From Aerobium sp039839275 (GTDB lineage Bacteria; Pseudomonadota; Alphaproteobacteria; Rhizobiales; Rhizobiaceae), in NCBI RefSeq assembly GCF_039839275.1, contig NZ_JBDOQP010000002.1, positions 992,001 to 1,056,000 on the forward strand: a stretch of 64,000 nt of DNA. Direction: 5' to 3'. Shown in pieces: positions 29,024-38,644 of this stretch. How positions within the stretch are numbered: position 1 is the first letter of the stretch; each line of letters opens with the position of its first letter. Under the pieces are notes generated by a model. That model was not told the DNA's origin, did no database searches, and saw nothing but the letters and a program-made list of their open reading frames with translations. The position numbers and the translations under genes were made by a program.

Positions 29024-30021
29024 CGGATCGCCTCGCCGCCGGCGTTGAATCGATGCACCCGCTCGGGCTCCGGCGTCAGCCAGACAGTGTCGCCGTGGTG
29101 GACGGGAAATTCGCCGTCGGCGCGCACCGTCAGTTGGCCCAGCCCGTCAGCATGGACATGCAGGAAGGTGTCGGAGCCGAGATGCTCGGCGACGCCGACT
29201 GTCCCCTTCCACTTGCCGCTCTCGGTCGACAGATTCAGATGTTCGGGCCGCACGCCGATCGTGGCGGCGTCCAGGCGCTCCGCCTCGCCGCCGCTGATCA
29301 GGTTCATGCGCGGTGAGCCGATGAAGCCGGCGACGAAGAGGTTCCTCGGGCTGCGATAGAGCTCCAGCGGCGAGCCTACCTGTTCGATGTTGCCGGCATT
29401 GAGCACCACGATCTTGTCGGCCATGGTCATCGCCTCGACCTGGTCGTGGGTGACATAGATCATCGTTGTCTTCAGATGCTGATGCAGTTCGCTGATCTCC
29501 AGCCGCATCGTTCCGCGCAGCGCCGCATCGAGGTTGGACAGCGGCTCGTCGAAAAGGAACGCGCCGGGCTGGCGCACGATTGCGCGGCCGATGGCGACGC
29601 GCTGACGCTGGCCGCCGGAGAGCTGGCCCGGCCTGCGATCCAGATAGGGCGTCAGGTTCAGCGTCTCGGCAGCCGCGCGCACCGTCTTGTCGATGCTCGC
29701 CTTGTCGAGTTTGGCCATCTTCAACGGGAAAGCGATGTTGTTGTAGACGCTCATATGCGGATAGAGCGCATAGGACTGGAACACCATCGCCAGGCCGCGC
29801 TTAGCTGGGGGCTCGTCGGTGACCTCACGCCCGTCGATCGAGATCATGCCGGAGGTCAGGTCCTCCAGGCCGGCGATCAGCCTCAGCAGGGTCGACTTGC
29901 CGCAGCCGGACGGGCCGACGAAGACGACGAACTCACCGTCGGCGATTTCGAGGTCGATGCCCGGGATGACCTCGGTCGAACCGAATGTCTTGCGCACGTT
30001 GTTGAGCGTGATGTTACCCAT
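29020..30021 (-). CDS. smoK: polyol ABC transporter ATP-binding protein SmoK
   Basis: MalK-type ATPase of 333 residues: Walker A GPSGCGKST at 36-44, LSGGQRQR, FLFDEPLSNLD, and a C-terminal OB-fold region (TIGVRPEHLNL). It powers the SmoEFG importer. About 45 bases separate it from smoG, and its end overlaps smoS. Confidence 0.9.
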   Translation of the reverse strand: MGNITLNNVRKTFGSTEVIPGIDLEIADGEFVVFVGPSGCGKSTLLRLIAGLEDLTSGMISIDGREVTDEPPAKRGLAMVFQSYALYPHMSVYNNIAFPLKMAKLDKASIDKTVRAAAETLNLTPYLDRRPGQLSGGQRQRVAIGRAIVRQPGAFLFDEPLSNLDAALRGTMRLEISELHQHLKTTMIYVTHDQVEAMTMADKIVVLNAGNIEQVGSPLELYRSPRNLFVAGFIGSPRMNLISGGEAERLDAATIGVRPEHLNLSTESGKWKGTVGVAEHLGSDTFLHVHADGLGQLTVRADGEFPVHHGDTVWLTPEPERVHRFNAGGEAIR

Positions 30022-30066
30022 GGAAGACGTTCCCTTCGCGTGCGTTTCCCTTCGTCGCAGGACCGG

Positions 30067-30891
30067 TCATTTCACCGCCCCGAAGGTCAGTCCGCGCACC
30101 AGCTGCCGCTGCGAGAACCACCCCATGATGAGGATTGGCGCGATGGCGAGCGTCGAGGCTGCGGAAAGCTTCGCCCAGAACAGGCCCTGGGGGCTCGAGA
30201 ACGACGCGATGAAGGCGGTCAGAGGTGCGGCGCTGGACGTCGTCAGACGCAGCGTCCAGAACGCCTCGTTCCAGGCGAGAATGATGTTGAGCAGCATGGT
30301 CGAGGCGATGCCTGGCACGGCCATGGGCGTCAGCACATAGATGATCTCGCCGGCCAGCGACGCGCCGTCCATGCGCGCGGCCTCCAGGATCTCGCCCGGT
30401 ATCTCGCGAAAATAGGTGTAGAGCATCCACACCACGATCGGCAGGTTGACCAGGGTCAGCACCAGCGTCAGCCCGACGCGCGTGTCGAGCAGGCCCGTAT
30501 CGCGAAAGATCAGGAACAAAGGCACCAGCACGCCGACGGCCGGCATCATCTTGGTCGACAGCATCCACATCAGGATGTCCTTGGTCCGCCTGGTCGGCGA
30601 AAACGCCATCGACCACGCGGCCGGTACCGCGATCAGGAGCGCGACCAGCGTCGAGCCGACCGAAATGATCACCGAATTGAGGAACGGCTTGAAGTAGTCG
30701 CGCTGGGTCTGCACCTCGACATAGTTCTCGAAGGTGAAGGAGGGGATCAGGCTGATGCCCGCGATCGCCTCGGCTTCCGTCTTCAGCGACGTGATCAGCA
30801 TGTAGAGGATCGGGAAGAAGATCACGAAGGCCACGCCCCAGGCGGCGAGTGTGACGATGATCTTGCGGCGAGTGGAGATGCTGCGGGCCAT
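30067..30891 (-). CDS. smoG: polyol ABC transporter permease SmoG
   Basis: Inner-membrane CUT1 permease of 274 residues with six predicted helices and the EAA loop (IPGEILEAARMDGASLAGEIIYVL). It pairs with SmoF, whose stop lies about 20 bases upstream of this start. Confidence 0.9.
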   Translation of the reverse strand: MARSISTRRKIIVTLAAWGVAFVIFFPILYMLITSLKTEAEAIAGISLIPSFTFENYVEVQTQRDYFKPFLNSVIISVGSTLVALLIAVPAAWSMAFSPTRRTKDILMWMLSTKMMPAVGVLVPLFLIFRDTGLLDTRVGLTLVLTLVNLPIVVWMLYTYFREIPGEILEAARMDGASLAGEIIYVLTPMAVPGIASTMLLNIILAWNEAFWTLRLTTSSAAPLTAFIASFSSPQGLFWAKLSAASTLAIAPILIMGWFSQRQLVRGLTFGAVK

Positions 30892-30910
30892 GTGTCAGAT
30901 CCTTCTCGCC

Positions 30911-31783
30911 TTACCGGTCCAGGTTCCGGCCGACGGCGCGCATCAGGAAGATTGCGACGATGTTGGCCAGGATGACCGCGATGACGCCGCCCGCTGAAGC
31001 GCCGCCGACGTCGTAGGACAGGAGCGCGGTGCGGTAGATGAGGAAGGCTAGATTGGTCGACGCATAGCCCGGACCGCCATTGGTGGTGACGAGGATTTCG
31101 GCATAGACGGCGAGCAGGAAGATCGTCTGGATCAGGATCACGACGGTGATGGCGCGCGCCAGATGCGGCAGCGTCAGATACCAGAAACGATTGAGGAAGT
31201 TCGCGCCATCCATCTCGGCGGCTTCCTTTTGCTCCTCGTCGAGCGATTGCAGCGCGGTGAGAAGGATGAGCGTCGCGAAAGGCAGCCACTGCCAGGCAAC
31301 GATGATGATGATCGACGTGAGCGGGAACTGTGCGAACCAGTCCACCGGCTGCAAGCCGAAGAACCGGGAAATGTCGGCGAGGACGCCGTAGCCCGGATGC
31401 ATGATCATGTTCTTCCACACCAGCGCCGCCACGGGCGGCATGACGAAGAACGGCGAAATGATCAGAATGCGCACGATCCCCTGCCCGAAAATCGGCTGGT
31501 CGAGCAGCAGTGCCAGCAGGATGCCGCCGATGACGGTAATCGCAAGCACGCCCAGAACGAGTATCAGCGTATTGCTGATCGCCTGGAAGAAGGCCGGATC
31601 GGTGTAGAAATACTCGTAGTTGAAGAACCCTGCGAAGCCGCGGGTCATAGGGTTGAGCAGGTTGTAGTTCTGGAACGAATACCAGATCGTCATCGACAGC
31701 GGCACGATCATCCAGATCAGCAGCAGGATGACGGCGGGCGCCATCATCAGGCGTGCCAGTGTACGCGTCTGTTTCGTGGCCAT
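30911..31783 (-). CDS. smoF: polyol ABC transporter permease SmoF
   Basis: Inner-membrane CUT1 permease of 290 residues, with the EAA loop LDEEQKEAAEMDGANFLNRF and conserved FLLAVYAEILVTTNGGPG. I use the ATG at 31783 (MATKQTRTLARLMMAP); a GTG at 31816 would add eleven residues and has a poorer upstream context. It follows smoE by about 110 bases. Confidence 0.88.
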   Translation of the reverse strand: MATKQTRTLARLMMAPAVILLLIWMIVPLSMTIWYSFQNYNLLNPMTRGFAGFFNYEYFYTDPAFFQAISNTLILVLGVLAITVIGGILLALLLDQPIFGQGIVRILIISPFFVMPPVAALVWKNMIMHPGYGVLADISRFFGLQPVDWFAQFPLTSIIIIVAWQWLPFATLILLTALQSLDEEQKEAAEMDGANFLNRFWYLTLPHLARAITVVILIQTIFLLAVYAEILVTTNGGPGYASTNLAFLIYRTALLSYDVGGASAGGVIAVILANIVAIFLMRAVGRNLDR

Positions 31784-31891
31784 CGTCAGGGTTTCCCGCG
31801 GGTCCAAAAAGGACACCGCTGCGCAATCGGCTTTCTGGGAAGGCCGCCCGGCCCGCTGCCGGGCCGGACGGCCTTGGCTTCGGGAGGAAGC

Positions 31892-33202
31892 CTACTTGAT
31901 GTAACCGGCGCGCGTCATTTCGCGCGTCGCCACGTTCTGGGCCTGGGCAAGGGCGTCGTCGACCGAGGACTGGCCGGCAAGGGCCGCCGAGAAGAGCTGG
32001 CCGACAGTCGTGCCGAGCCCCTGGAACTCGGGGATCGCCACGAACTGGCCACCGGTGTAGGGGACCGGCTTGACCGATGGGTTGGTGATGTCGGCTGCGT
32101 TCATCGCTTCCAGCGTCGGTTCGGCGAAGGGCGCGGCGTCCTTGTAGGCCTGGTTCTCGTAAAGCGAGGTGCGCGTGCCGGGCGGCACGTTGGCCCAACC
32201 CTCCTTCTCCGCCACCAGTTCGGTGTAGGCCTTGTTTGTCGCCCAGGCGATGAAGGTCTGGGCAGCCTCGGCCTTGGTCGAGCTGGCCGGAACCGCGAGG
32301 TTCCACGACCAGAGCCAGTGGCCATGATTGCCGTTGCCGGTATCCGGGAAGATGGCGTAGTCGACCTTGTCGGCAACGGTCGAGTCATCCGGATTGGAGA
32401 CGAAGGAGGCAGCCACGGTGGCGTCCATCCACATACCGCACTTTCCTTGCTGGAACAGCGTCAGGTTTTCGTTGAAGCCGTTGGAGGATGCGCCAGAGGG
32501 ACCGGCATCGTTCATCAGGTCGACATAGAACTGGAACGCTTCCTTCCATTCCGGCTGGTCGAACTGCGGCTGCCAGTTTTCATCGAACCAGCGCCCGCCG
32601 AACGAATTGGCCAGCGCGGTGATGAACGCCATGTTCTCGCCCCAGCCCGCCTTGCCGCGCAGGCAGATGCCGTTGATGTCGTTCTCGCGGTCGGTGATCT
32701 TGCGCGCCGCCTCGCCGATGAATTCCCAGGTGGGGGATTCCGGCATTTCGAGACCGGCAGCCTCGAACAGATCGGTGCGGTACATGATCATCGCCGACTC
32801 GCCGTAGAATGGCGCGGCATAGAGCTTGCCGTCGAGCGAAAGGCCGCCGCGGATGGCGGGCAAAAGATCATCCACGTCATAGTCGTCGCCGAGGCCGTCG
32901 AGTTCGAGCAGCCAGCCCTGCTTCGCCCAGATCGGCACTTCGTAATTGCCGATCGTCATGACGTCGTATTGGCCACCGCCGGCGGCGATGTCGGTGGTGA
33001 CGCGTTCGCGCAGGACGTTCTCTTCCAGTGTCACCCACTCCAGTTCGATGTCAGGGTGCTTGGCGGTGAAATCGTCGGTGAGCCGCTGCATGCGGATCAT
33101 GTCGCCATTGTTGACGGTGGCGATCGTGATGGTCTCGGCGAACGACGCCTGAGAGAGCGCGATGGTGGCGCAAGCCCCGAGAAGGGCAGTCGTGAGTTTC
33201 AT
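31892..33202 (-). CDS. smoE: polyol ABC transporter substrate-binding protein SmoE
   Basis: Periplasmic family-1 binding protein of 436 residues with a signal peptide (MKLTTALLGACATIALSQAS, cleaved near FAE) and a mature start TITIATVNNGDMIRMQRLTDDF, as in sorbitol/mannitol-binding proteins. A GGAGG ribosome-binding site precedes the ATG. It is the first structural gene of the smo operon, with a long inverted repeat 18-52 bases upstream of the start codon. Confidence 0.92.
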   Translation of the reverse strand: MKLTTALLGACATIALSQASFAETITIATVNNGDMIRMQRLTDDFTAKHPDIELEWVTLEENVLRERVTTDIAAGGGQYDVMTIGNYEVPIWAKQGWLLELDGLGDDYDVDDLLPAIRGGLSLDGKLYAAPFYGESAMIMYRTDLFEAAGLEMPESPTWEFIGEAARKITDRENDINGICLRGKAGWGENMAFITALANSFGGRWFDENWQPQFDQPEWKEAFQFYVDLMNDAGPSGASSNGFNENLTLFQQGKCGMWMDATVAASFVSNPDDSTVADKVDYAIFPDTGNGNHGHWLWSWNLAVPASSTKAEAAQTFIAWATNKAYTELVAEKEGWANVPPGTRTSLYENQAYKDAAPFAEPTLEAMNAADITNPSVKPVPYTGGQFVAIPEFQGLGTTVGQLFSAALAGQSSVDDALAQAQNVATREMTRAGYIK

Positions 33203-33219
33203 GGAAATCCTCCCTGGCC

Positions 33220-33254
33220 ATGAGCATTTGCCTATGCTGTGGGCAATTACTCAT
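33220..33254. promoter_or_regulatory. candidate SorC-type operator upstream of smoE
   Basis: Left arm ATGAGCATTTGCC (33220-33232) and right arm GGCAATTACTCAT (33242-33254) pair at 11 of 13 positions around a 9-base spacer. It lies 18 bases before the smoE start and downstream of the regulator gene on the same strand, which fits a SorC-family binding site. Confidence 0.65.
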
Positions 33255-33360
33255 CATCAGCTTGGCCGAGTCAAGCCGGATTCGATGCTGCAACGCACCC
33301 AGGCGGCGCTTCCGGGCACGAGGAATAGGGCCGGACGGCACACCGCCCGCGCACGGAAAG

Positions 33361-34317
33361 CTACATTGCGAGCAGGGAAGCAGCCGTCCGCTCGTCGGTG
33401 ATGAGGCCATTGACGAGGCCACGGCTGGCGGCCGCGTAGATGCCGGGCAGCTTGCGCTCGCCCATTGCAAGCGCGATGACGAGCGCATCGTCCGGCGAGG
33501 GCAAAGGTGCCGACGCGACACGGTCGTTGCTGATGCCGTCGATCAGTCGGCCCTCGCGATCAAAGGCCCAGCCGACGATCTCTCCAACGGCGCCGGCGGT
33601 CTGCAAGGCGGCGAGGTCCTCGGCCGATATGAAACCGTCTTCGTAGAGTGGCGCATTCGGTCCCAAGTCACCGATGCCGACGAAGGTGACGTCGGCCTGC
33701 GCGGCCAATGCAAGCGTCGCGCGGATCAACTGCTGGCCATGCAGGAGTTCGCGCTCCTCGGGCGAGGACGCAATCACCGGCAGCGGCATCGGGAAGGAGC
33801 GCGACTTCACCTTGTCGGCCATGGTGAAGACAACGTTGTAGAACGCCGCGGACCCGTCCGGTGCGATGTTTCCGGTGAGCGAGACGACCTTGTGTTGAGG
33901 GCAGTCCATCGCCGGCAGCCTTTCGATCGCCGCCTTGAGCGTCCGCCCCGTTCCCATCGCCATCACCACCGGCTCGGGCATCGACAGCCAGCGCTCGATC
34001 TCGGCGGCGGCGGCCTCCGCGACACCGAGTGTCGTGGAGACCGATTCGGGATCGCTGGGCACCACCTCGGCAAAGCGGAACGAGAATCGCGCCTTCAACC
34101 GCTCCGCCAGGTCGAGGCAGGTGGCGATCGGATGGTCGATGCGGACCTTGACCAGCCCCTCGGAGACGGCCAGCGAGACCAGGCGCTGCGCAGACTGGCG
34201 CGATACGCCGAGTTTGACGGCAATCTGGTCCTGCGTGTTGCCGGCAATGTAATAGAGCCACCCGGCGCGCGCCGCGTCCTCAAGCCGGCTGTCGCCGCTC
34301 TCCCTCACTGTCTTCAT
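33361..34317 (-). CDS. SorC-family sugar-binding transcriptional regulator
   Basis: A 318-residue regulator with an N-terminal helix-turn-helix (YYIAGNTQDQIAVKLGVSRQSAQRLVSLAVSEGLVKVRI) and a C-terminal sugar-phosphate isomerase-like effector domain (GIGDLGPNAPLYEDGFIS; GEIVGWAFDREGRLIDGISNDRV) typical of the SorC/DeoR-related family. I take the ATG at 34317. It sits directly upstream of smoE on the same strand, so it is the likely regulator of the polyol operon; a polyol or sugar phosphate is the expected effector. Confidence 0.88.
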   Translation of the reverse strand: MKTVRESGDSRLEDAARAGWLYYIAGNTQDQIAVKLGVSRQSAQRLVSLAVSEGLVKVRIDHPIATCLDLAERLKARFSFRFAEVVPSDPESVSTTLGVAEAAAAEIERWLSMPEPVVMAMGTGRTLKAAIERLPAMDCPQHKVVSLTGNIAPDGSAAFYNVVFTMADKVKSRSFPMPLPVIASSPEERELLHGQQLIRATLALAAQADVTFVGIGDLGPNAPLYEDGFISAEDLAALQTAGAVGEIVGWAFDREGRLIDGISNDRVASAPLPSPDDALVIALAMGERKLPGIYAAASRGLVNGLITDERTAASLLAM

Positions 34318-34348
34318 CTTTCCCGTACCTTCGGAACGCGGAGCCCCG

Positions 34349-34783
34349 TCACGCCTCGTCGCGCACCACGAGCACCGAGGTTTTCGCATGCCGTACGACC
34401 CGCGCCGCGTTGGGGCCGATCAGGTAGTCCTCCGGCCCCGAACGGCCGGCAGACAACACGATCAGGTCTGCATCCACGACGCCGGCATAGCGCAATATCT
34501 CGCGGTAGATCGAGCCGTGCCCGACGATATGGCGATGCCTGACGCCCTCAGGAACCTGCTCTGCCGTATAGCGATGAAGCGCCTCGTTGGCGAGCTGGAT
34601 GGCCTGCTTCTCGTGCTCCTTGGGGAAGAAGCCGCCGACAATCGACATGCCATAATCCGGCACGACGGTCATTACGTGCAACGTGGCGCCGAACACCTTG
34701 GCATAGTCGACGGCGGTGTTGATCGTCGCCCTTTCGCCCTCGACATCGCCAAGGTCGACGGACACGAGGATGTTCCTGTACAT
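34349..34783 (-). CDS. universal stress protein (UspA family)
   Basis: A 144-residue Usp-fold protein: MYRNILVSVDLGDVEGERAT, then DADLIVLSAGRSGPEDYLIGPNAARVVRHAKTSVLVV, which resembles the ATP-binding loop G-2x-G-9x-G of the UspA/TeaD branch. It starts 11 bases after the TRAP permease gene; a Usp protein (TeaD) next to a TRAP transporter is known to modulate transport in Halomonas, and a similar role is plausible here. I prefer the ATG at 34783 over the GTG just before it. Confidence 0.85.
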   Translation of the reverse strand: MYRNILVSVDLGDVEGERATINTAVDYAKVFGATLHVMTVVPDYGMSIVGGFFPKEHEKQAIQLANEALHRYTAEQVPEGVRHRHIVGHGSIYREILRYAGVVDADLIVLSAGRSGPEDYLIGPNAARVVRHAKTSVLVVRDEA

Positions 34784-34794
34784 CACGCTTCTCC

Positions 34795-37467
34795 CTAGAC
34801 CGTCTTCGGGTTGCCGAACACCGTGCCGCCACGCCTGCGCTGGGTGAAGACGACGAGGCCGAAAATCAGAAATGCGGGAATGTAGAAGACTTCACGCGGC
34901 AGGCGTTCGGCCGCCACTTCGATCGCGGTAATCTGGACCGGCCGGTCGGGATCGTAGAAATCGAGATCCGACAATGTGCGCCCCGCCAGGCTGTTCATGT
35001 CGAGCGGCTCTTCCAGAACCGCGACGTCGTCCTGCATCATGACGGTCATGCCCATGGCTCGTTCGAACCGGGCTTCGCCGCTTTCACCAACAGGTCCAAG
35101 TGCAAACGCCATGGTGCGTTCGACCAACTGGTCGGGATTGTCGAAATCCGGCCCGGATATGACCAGCCGCACTTCGGCGCCGTCCGGCTGGTTCTCCATC
35201 ACCTCGAAAACCCTTACTGGCTCGACCTGGTCATAGGGTGCCTGAACGAGATCGAGGAAGAAGCCGGGGCGCAGCAGCATGAATGTCACCAGCAGCAATG
35301 CCGCGGATTCCCACAGGCGCGAGCGTGCCATGAAGAACCCTTGCGTTGCAGCCGCGAAGATCAACATTGCGAACGTCGCCTTGATGGTGATCCAGATCGC
35401 CCCGACGAGGCCTACTCCGATCAGCAGAAGGTCCGTGTTGAAGACGAAGATGAACGGCAGCAGCACCGTCCGCAGCGAATAGAAGAAGGCCGTGAAACCG
35501 GTCTTGATCGGATCGCCACCCGAGACCGCCGCCGCCGCGAACGAGGCGAGCCCGACGGGTGGCGTCACGTCCGCCATGATGCCGAAATAGAACACGAACA
35601 TGTGCGCGGCGATCAGCGGAATGATGACACCGTTCGCGGCACCCAGTTCGACGATCACCGGCGCCATCAGCGAGGAAACCACGATGTAGTTGGCCGTCGT
35701 GGGCAACCCCATGCCGAGCACGAGGCTGATGACGGCGGTAAAGACGAGGATGAGGAAGATGTTCCCGCCCGACAGGAACTCGACGAACTCCGCCATGACC
35801 TGGCCGATGCCTGTCAGCGTCACCGTGCCGACGATGATGCCGGCTGCCGCGGTGGCGCAGGCGATGCCGATCATGTTGCGTGCGCCGGAAATCATGCCGG
35901 CAATCAGATCCTCGAAGCCTTCGCGGAAGGCGGCGCGCGTCTCCTCGCGCTGAAGCCCTCGGAACATCGCCTTCAGCGGCTTCTGGGTCAGCATGATCAC
36001 GATCAGCAGCACCACCGCGTAGAATGCCGAGAGCCCCGGCGAACGACGCTCGATCATCAGGAACCAGACGAGCACGAAGAGCGGCAGGAGATAGTGCAGA
36101 CCCGTCTTGATCACCTCCGTGGCAATCGGTAGCTCGAGAACGGGGGCGTTCGGATCGTCCAGTTCCAGATCAGGCTGGCGCGCCGCGTACCAGATCAGAA
36201 CGACGTAGACACCGAGCAGCGCCAGCAGCAGAACGGGCGCGGAAATCGCGGGAAGCAGCCATTTGATGAAATTGATGGCGTAATAGATCGCACCGGCAAG
36301 GATGATGATCGACGCCGTGACCAGGCCGGACCGCAGCAGTGCGATCCTCGCCGGGTGCTGGACGCGCTTGGGCAGCGACGGCATGTCGTTCCGCACTGCC
36401 TCGAGGTGCACCAGATAAAGCAACGCGATGTAGGAAATGACCGCTGGCAGAAATGCGTGCTTGATCACCTGGAGGTAGGAGATCCCGACATACTCGACCA
36501 TCAGGAACGCCGCAGCGCCCATCACCGGCGGCATGATCTGGCCGTTGACCGAACTCGCCACCTCGACCGAGCCGGCCTTTTCAGCGGAGAACCCGACCCG
36601 CTTCATCAGCGGGATGGTGAAGGTGCCTGTGGTCACCACATTGGCGATTGAAGAGCCGGAGATCAGGCCGGTCATCATCGAGGCGAGCACCGCCGCCTTT
36701 GCCGGACCGCCCTTGAGATGGCCGAGCAGGGCGAAGGCGAGCTTGATGAAGAAGTTGCCGGCACCGGCGCGGTCCAGCATCGAGCCGAAGAGCACGAACA
36801 GAAAGACGAATGCGGTGGAGACGCCGAGCGCGACGCCGAACACGCCGCCCGTCGACAGCCACATCTGGTCCATCGCGCGGGAGAACGAGGCACCGCCCCA
36901 GCGGATGATGTCCGGCACGATCGTCGAGGAGCCGAAGAACACATAGGCCAGGAATACCAGCGCCACCACGACCAGAGGCGGGCCGAGCGCCCTGCGGGTC
37001 GCTTCGAGCAACAGGACCATGCCAATGCCGGACGCAACGAGGTCCTGCGTAATCGGCAGGCCGGGGCGCTGAGCGAGATCGCGATAGAAGATGAAGATGT
37101 AAAGCGCGCAGAAGGCCGCCAGAAGACCAAGCACCCAATCCAACAGCGGGATACGGTCGCGAGGGCTTCGCGCGAAGGCGGGGAAGGCCATGAAAGCCAG
37201 AAAGACGCCGAAGGCGAGATGGATCGAGCGTGTCTGCGTGTCGTTGAAAACCAGCGCCAGGCCAGTCAGGCGCGACAGCATGAAGGGCAGTGGCGAGGCG
37301 ATGTAGAGCTGGAACAGCGACCACAACAGCGCGACCCCCGCAATCGCGAGGCCCGCCGTCCCGGCTGGATTGCGCGCGCCGGTATCCGATGAGGCTACCA
37401 GATCCTGGAGTTGCTCGTCGCTGAGAGCGGAGGAGTTGCCGGAAGCCGGCTGCGGATCACTCGTCAT
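34795..37467 (-). CDS. TRAP transporter fused permease (4TM/12TM, DUF3394)
   Basis: An 890-residue inner-membrane protein that fuses the small (DctQ-like) and large (DctM-like) TRAP subunits. N-terminal helices are followed by the DctM core (GSSIANVVTTGTFTIPLMKRVGFSAEKAGSVEVASSVNGQIMPPVMGA; GMGLPTTANYIVVSSLMAPV), then a C-terminal DUF3394-type domain (about residues 740-875) with one last helix. It takes its substrate from the TAXI binding protein encoded 92 bases upstream. Uptake is driven by an ion gradient, not ATP. Confidence 0.9.
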   Translation of the reverse strand: MTSDPQPASGNSSALSDEQLQDLVASSDTGARNPAGTAGLAIAGVALLWSLFQLYIASPLPFMLSRLTGLALVFNDTQTRSIHLAFGVFLAFMAFPAFARSPRDRIPLLDWVLGLLAAFCALYIFIFYRDLAQRPGLPITQDLVASGIGMVLLLEATRRALGPPLVVVALVFLAYVFFGSSTIVPDIIRWGGASFSRAMDQMWLSTGGVFGVALGVSTAFVFLFVLFGSMLDRAGAGNFFIKLAFALLGHLKGGPAKAAVLASMMTGLISGSSIANVVTTGTFTIPLMKRVGFSAEKAGSVEVASSVNGQIMPPVMGAAAFLMVEYVGISYLQVIKHAFLPAVISYIALLYLVHLEAVRNDMPSLPKRVQHPARIALLRSGLVTASIIILAGAIYYAINFIKWLLPAISAPVLLLALLGVYVVLIWYAARQPDLELDDPNAPVLELPIATEVIKTGLHYLLPLFVLVWFLMIERRSPGLSAFYAVVLLIVIMLTQKPLKAMFRGLQREETRAAFREGFEDLIAGMISGARNMIGIACATAAAGIIVGTVTLTGIGQVMAEFVEFLSGGNIFLILVFTAVISLVLGMGLPTTANYIVVSSLMAPVIVELGAANGVIIPLIAAHMFVFYFGIMADVTPPVGLASFAAAAVSGGDPIKTGFTAFFYSLRTVLLPFIFVFNTDLLLIGVGLVGAIWITIKATFAMLIFAAATQGFFMARSRLWESAALLLVTFMLLRPGFFLDLVQAPYDQVEPVRVFEVMENQPDGAEVRLVISGPDFDNPDQLVERTMAFALGPVGESGEARFERAMGMTVMMQDDVAVLEEPLDMNSLAGRTLSDLDFYDPDRPVQITAIEVAAERLPREVFYIPAFLIFGLVVFTQRRRGGTVFGNPKTV

Positions 37468-37559
37468 CTGGTTTCCCCTCCTGATGCACGGCTGAGCAGG
37501 CGCTCATCGTGGATGAAAAAGGGGCGCCCGGCAATCGGACGCCCCCACATTATCCCGGC

Positions 37560-38540
37560 TTACTGGAGCCAGCCCTGTTCCTTGTAGTAGCGCTCCGCGC
37601 CCGGATGCATCGGCGCGGAGTTGCCCTGGCCGACCATCTCTTCAGGGGTCAGGTTGGCGATCGCCGGATGCAGGCTCTTGAAGTTGTCGAAGTCGTCAAA
37701 GACCGCCTTGACGAACTGGTAGACGACTTCCTCATCGACATTGGCCGAGGTGACCACCGTCGCGCCGACGCCGAATGTATTCACGTCACTGTCGGTGCCG
37801 CGATACATGCCGCCCGGGATCACCGCCTTGAAGTAGTAGGCATTGTCGCCGACGATCTTGTCGACAACCTCTCCTTCGACAGGAACGATGACGCTGTCGC
37901 AGGTGGTGGTCGCCTCCTGGATCGCACCGGCCGGATGGCCGACGGTGTAGGCGAAGGCATCGATGTTGTTGTCGCACAGGGCGGAGCTCTGTTCGGCCGG
38001 CGCGAGCTCTGCCGCGAGCGCGAAGTCGGCGTTTGTCCAGCCCTTCTCGGCGATCAGCAGGTCCATGAGCGAACGCTGGCCGGAACCCGGATTGCCGATG
38101 TTGACGCGCTTGCCCTTGAGATCGTCGAAGCCTGCCACGCCCGCTTCGGCGCGCGCGACCACCGTCAGCGGCTCTGCGTGCAGCGAAAAGACCGAACGCA
38201 GGTCCTCATGCGCGCCGCCCTCTTCGAAATTGGCCGCGCCATTGAACGCGTTGTACTGCACGTCGGACTGGACCACGCCGAATTCCAGGTCGCCGCCCTT
38301 GATCGCGTTGACGTTGAACACCGAGCCGCCGGTCGATTCGACCGAGCAGCGGATGCCGTGTTCGCGACGCGTCTGGTTCATCAGACGGCAGATCGCCCCG
38401 CCGACCGGATAATAGACGCCCGTCACGCCGCCCGTCCCGACGGACACGAACTGCTGCTCCTGTGCGCTGGCGGCGCCGCCGGCGAGGGAACCGCCCATCG
38501 CCATGGCAAGGCCGAGGCCGATCAGTTTTCTGGAAGTCAT
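37560..38540 (-). CDS. TAXI-family TRAP transporter substrate-binding protein
   Basis: Periplasmic binding protein of 326 residues. The ATG at 38540 has a good AAGGAG site and starts a signal peptide (MTSRKLIGLGLAMAMGGSLA, cleaved near ASAQ). FVSVGTGGVTGVYYPVGGAICRLMN is the TAXI hallmark, and the C-terminus has LHPGAERYYKEQGWL-like sequence shared with the second TAXI protein in this window. The ligand is unknown; the aminotransferase and BKACE genes just upstream suggest an amino acid or its keto acid. Confidence 0.9.
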   Translation of the reverse strand: MTSRKLIGLGLAMAMGGSLAGGAASAQEQQFVSVGTGGVTGVYYPVGGAICRLMNQTRREHGIRCSVESTGGSVFNVNAIKGGDLEFGVVQSDVQYNAFNGAANFEEGGAHEDLRSVFSLHAEPLTVVARAEAGVAGFDDLKGKRVNIGNPGSGQRSLMDLLIAEKGWTNADFALAAELAPAEQSSALCDNNIDAFAYTVGHPAGAIQEATTTCDSVIVPVEGEVVDKIVGDNAYYFKAVIPGGMYRGTDSDVNTFGVGATVVTSANVDEEVVYQFVKAVFDDFDNFKSLHPAIANLTPEEMVGQGNSAPMHPGAERYYKEQGWLQ

Positions 38541-38644
38541 GTCTGCGTCTCCTTGTTGCACGTTCCCCTTCAGGGATGGTTGATAACGACCGGATCATCC
38601 GTGCACGATGTCCGGTTTCCTGGCCGCGTCGCCGCGGTCGAAAC

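Noticed and set aside
31163..33223. Long plus-strand open frame of 686 codons
   Set aside because: Antisense to smoF and smoE, which have clear motifs and signal peptides; no recognisable protein sequence.
38562..38644. CGTGCACG palindrome upstream of the first TAXI gene as an operator
   Set aside because: Only eight bases with weak flanking symmetry; not distinguishable from chance in GC-rich DNA.
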